Shown here: positions 60,420 to 64,000 of the stretch, piece after piece
How positions within the stretch are numbered: the first letter of the stretch is position 1
How the letters are laid out: each line of letters opens with the position of its first letter
Source of the DNA: Talpa occidentalis
Taxonomy: Eukaryota; Chordata; Mammalia; Eulipotyphla; Talpidae
NCBI RefSeq assembly: GCF_014898055.3
Contig: NW_023603184.1
Span: 113,946,615-114,010,614, forward strand
Direction of reading: 5' to 3'
Length of the DNA stretch: 64,000 nt
Program-made: the position numbers and the translations under genes
Notes under the pieces: model-generated
Told to the model about the DNA's origin: nothing
Seen by the model: the letters and a program-made list of their open reading frames with translations, nothing else
Database searches by the model: none

Positions 60420-60800
60420 CTGTCCCTTTTTGTTTTCCTCAGGCTGGGTGAACAAACAAATTAACATTAGCCATATTATTAGGAGAACAAAACCAAGTAT
60501 AATTCCATATATATATATAATATATATATGAAATATACATGGCTATAAATCTAAAGTAAATAGAACCATTTTCATATAACAAAACCTTGCCTCTAGTTGT
60601 TTGCCCTGACTTGAGTTAGATTTTGCTCATTAAAAGGTTGTCCTGGAGATGGACTTAAATCTAAACAATCTGTATTCCTTAAGGTTAAAAATGTCTGTTC
60701 ACAGTTCCATAGGAACTCAATTGACTTTGGTTCCACATGTCATGGTGACATGTATTTGAAACTCCTACTCTGGTGTCTTGCATAAAGCATGTTGGAACAT
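60420..60800. mobile_element. LTR-like relic B
   Basis: Diverged direct-repeat partner of 57200-57620: AGGCTGGGTGAACAAACAAATTAACATTAG ... CAAAACCTTGCCTCTAG ... TTTGGTTCCACATGTCATGGTGACA. An (AT)n run at about 60509-60531 interrupts it. Confidence 0.45.
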
Positions 60801-61639
60801 TAGTATACTTATTGCTAAACCTCTATGTGAGGAAACTCAAGGGTATCTGTACATATTTGTGATTTGGATGGGTGGATCTGATGGCATTTCTGGGGATGCA
60901 GTAGCAACTTTCAAAGGCTAAAAGGAATCATGAGAAAACTGGAACTACTGACCCAGTTCCCTGGAGGAAATCCATGTAAAGCTCCATTTGGTCTTGTGTC
61001 ATGTTCTACAATAATGCCTATGGATGAAGACAGTGACTACAAAGAATAATCTGAGGTGGCATAAGTGGCCTTGTATGGGTTACCAATGTTCTGTAAAGGA
61101 TCTATATGCACCTTTTTTCCTAGGTAGCAATGGTGGGCTGGGAGGGGCTTTGAGAGATGGAACACAGAATTTCTAGGAATATCTGTGATCTAAAGCAGGC
61201 TGGAATTGGAGTAAAGAGCCAAACCATTTAAGGCAGTTTAGCTAGAGTTGAATGAGTTGTTTACAACACAAAGAACTGTTTACTGCTCAGTGGATACTAG
61301 GCCATGATCCTATGGGGAAAATCAATTTGCTACAGAGACCTTTTGGAACTCAAAGGGCAATCTGAGTGTTTGAACTAGGAAACACTTTCAACAGAAGCAG
61401 AGAAGGGGAAAGAAAATGAATGAGCATTAAACTAGAAGAAACTGTTTTAAAGTATTTTATGTTTCTAAAATATTATTAAGTGGTAATAGTGTGTGACTTA
61501 AAGTATTATTCCTTTTAATATATTTGTTGTTTTCCTAGTAATTCTTTGATATAAAGCAGGCAATCTTTTCAAATTATAAATTTACATTTCTCCTCTCTAA
61601 CAATAAATACTTATCATTTTCCCAATGCTCTTGTGAAAT
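60801..61639. other. Unassigned sequence
   Basis: No gene or named repeat is recognised. Confidence 0.4.
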
Positions 61640-61980
61640 ACAGCCTACATGGTCCCGCAAAGTCCATACTTTTATATCCAATCTCATATGTAACCCTGTG
61701 ACATACCTTCACTTTACTCACACAAGCTTCTTTGTAACCAGCACTCCATTTCTACATCAGACACGAAGTCCTTGCCCATGATGTACACTACACTGAAAAT
61801 GCTTTTTCTTCTTTGTCAGATACTTCCATTAAACCAACTTAATCCCCCTGATAGTGAAATTTCATGCATTATGGTACCATTTTCTTAGTATTTGATATGA
61901 CCATGTACCACTGCATAACACATTTGCTATATCTGTTGAACACCTATATTATACTGTACTTGAAATCTTCTCTTTAAATT
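61640..61980 (+). mobile_element. L2 LINE 3'-end relic
   Basis: CAGCCTACATGGTCCCGCAAAG, AGTCCTTGCCCATGATGTAC, TGAAAATGCTTTTTCTTC and CATTTGCTATATCTGTTGAAC are in L2 sense order. Confidence 0.6.
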
Positions 61981-63780
61981 AAATTTCAAAGGGAATGCTT
62001 CAATTATTGAAAAAAGAGAATTAATTTTCCATAACTAGATATTTTCAAAATATTTTTAAAGTTTTACTTAGACATAAAATATTATAGGAAAATCTAAGGA
62101 ATAGGCTGAAAGGAAAATAACAACAATCCTCCCATAGATTTAGAAACCAAGCCAAGTAAATTGCTCTAGTCCTGAGTCCCACAAATCTATTAAAGATTCT
62201 GTAGTGTATCCTTTATGTTCTATCCTTTTTCTGATGGTATGCCAGTTTTCTTTGTTTCCTTCTTAAGAAAATTATCACATGCAAACTATGTTACTGTTAT
62301 GTTTTCTTGTTTTATTATGCTCTATAAATCTATTGTTACATTTCCTCTGTGTTTATATCTTCTATAGTCATAAAGAACTACAGATAATGGACACTTAATA
62401 TATTCAGTTACTTGAAGATAAAAAATTAATGTTACTTTTAGTTTGAGGTGTTTTGAATGGAGAAATAATTTTTTAAGGATCATAAGCAGATACTCATAGT
62501 TTAACAAATGGAAAATACTAGACATTTGATAATCCCACTAGAAATTATTTAATGGGATTCATTCATTGTTTAAATAGGAAATGAATGCAATGGTTGTTAA
62601 GATAACTGAAACAATTTCATGACAATCACAAGTCATGTTATTCACACAAAGTGCATATTAACAAGGAAAATAACATTTTGTGGAAGGAATTATAACCATA
62701 ACAATATTGATCCTAGTGATCAAAGTCTAATTATCTAAGTTTCTTAATTTTAATAGCATTTCTCTAGTGAAAAATTTGTTTCAGTTTCACACAGTAAATG
62801 CACAATTTTTTATGAAACAAAGTTCTTATTTATAATAAAATAAATACATAGCTAGAATGCCATGTGGGAAAATATCATTTCTAGTAGATTACTTTGGGAA
62901 GAAATAATGGTCTGTCTGTAGAATCTGATAAATATTAATATCTTTCTCTTGTCAGAAAAATCAAAGTGTTTCAGTATTATAGACCAGTTTACTAACTTCC
63001 CTTAATTTTAGCAACACGAAAATGTAAAATAAAATCCACCACTGATACAACTGTAAGTCAACATACCAACTCCTTGAAGCACACAAACAGTTATAATAAT
63101 TAAACATACATCTTTAGGGATAGAGTGTGTTAAATATAACATCATCTTTCAGGTATTGTTTATGTTTTTCCCTTGCATCATATCAAGGTTCATTTTATGC
63201 CAATATAGATTTATGTGCATATTTAGAACATAAAGCAAAACACACCGAAAACATTTTTTAAAAACTGAGTATGCTTAGTAATAACAGTAAGAAGTATAAA
63301 TAAAAAGCAAACATCCATTCCCAATTTGCGGAATGGGAAACTGATTTTTTTTGATACTGTTTTAACTAAGGTAAGGTTTATCTGGCAACATTTGATTACT
63401 TTTAAACAAGTCAAACCTGAAATCAAGTATTTTCTTTCAGTGATTAAAAAGGTAATATCCTAACAATGTAAGTGTACCATATAAATTCTAGATTTAAAAA
63501 CATAATTTTTAATTTATAGAAACATTACATGTAATACAGCGGAATTTTAGTTCCCTAAACCATCTGAGATTAAATTACACAGCTGAAACCCTCTGGGTCT
63601 GGAATACTTGCCTGCAAACAAGGACAGTCTCTTAAATAATAGTATTACAAACACTGGGAGGAAGAAATTAATATTTACTTGAATACAGCAATGAAATGAT
63701 CACTAATATGATGTGTGTGCGCATGTGTGTGTAGTCACTAAAATCTCCATGCACTTGGTTCTATTGTTGACAGAAATAAA
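61981..63780. other. Unassigned AT-rich sequence
   Basis: No gene or repeat family is recognised. A short TGTG/GCGC alternating tract lies at about 63711-63731. Confidence 0.45.
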
Positions 63781-63784
63781 CCCC

Positions 63785-64000
63785 CTGTAAAGGAATTAAT
63801 GGAGAAATTTATTAAAGACATTCAAAACAAACTGAGGAGTCAAATAGGGGCAGCAACATCAGTTTTCTCTGAGTGCTGATCCTGCCCTTCAGATGTTTTG
63901 GTTTCAGTTACCTACAGTTTGGGCTGTGTGCACAGAGGAGATATATAATTATTCTATAAAAGAGATTAAGGAGACATCTGGTTATATTCTGGATGATGAA
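63785..64000 (-). mobile_element. Probable old ERV LTR, cut by the window end
   Basis: GGAGAAATTTATTAAAGACATTC, CAAACTGAGGAGTC, TCCTGCCCTTCAGATGTTTTGGTTTCAGTTA correspond to the same parts of the LTR at 47940-48606 (AATTTATTAGAGAGG, CAAACTGAGGTC, CCCTGCCCTGGACGTTTTTGGTCTCAGTTA). Continues beyond 64000. Confidence 0.45.

Noticed and set aside
1..64000. CRISPR arrays, bacterial operons, phage or plasmid features
   Set aside because: None present; the repeat content is that of a mammalian nuclear genome.

Overview
The window looks like gene-poor, AT-rich mammalian nuclear DNA (intergenic or deep intronic). I find no host protein-coding gene, no tRNA/rRNA/snRNA gene and no bacterial or phage feature. 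The open frames are short, and the long ones belong to transposons. MIR and L2 relics, several L1 ages, class I and older ERV LTRs, and 13 copies of one tRNA-derived SINE place it in a placental mammal. That SINE is not Alu, B1/B2, BOV, CAN, PRE-1, ERE or Ves as I know them. My best guess is a rhinolophoid (horseshoe/leaf-nosed) bat carrying a Rhin-1-type SINE; this is recall plus inference, not a database result.

Layout. 1-7.6 kb: an old L1 3' end, three SINEs, an L1/HAL1-type 5' fragment and an L1M fragment split by a SINE. 7.6-24.9 kb: mostly unannotatable AT-rich sequence with MIR, L2 and L1 relics, two SINEs, and an ATTACAT-based repeat holding a 34-bp perfect palindrome at 20.1 kb. 24.9-29.2 kb: a decayed class I (gamma-type) endogenous retrovirus on the minus strand, with 5' LTR, proline-type primer-binding site, splice donor, long leader, gag start and capsid remnant. 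A 478-bp solo LTR (4-bp target duplication) interrupts its leader and a SINE interrupts its gag. 29.4-39.6 kb: old LTR, L2 and L1 relics, a SINE with a long AAAC tail, and a short young L1 that seems to carry a 3' transduction. 39.6-53.8 kb: a possible mRNA retrocopy, LTR relics, four SINEs and an L1 3' end.

53.84-57.18 kb: a 3.3-kb L1 flanked by a 13-14 bp target duplication. It carries both a twin-priming 5' inversion and a ~105-bp 3' transduction ending in its own ATTAAA signal and A tail. 57.2-64 kb: two related LTR-like relics, the most CpG-rich SINE copy, an L2 relic, and an LTR relic running off the window end.

No genes act together here; what can be read is a layered record of retrotransposition. 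The best second looks are the two L1 3' transductions, the inversion, the nested solo LTR, the SINE copies with unique trailers before their A tail, and the palindromic repeat.
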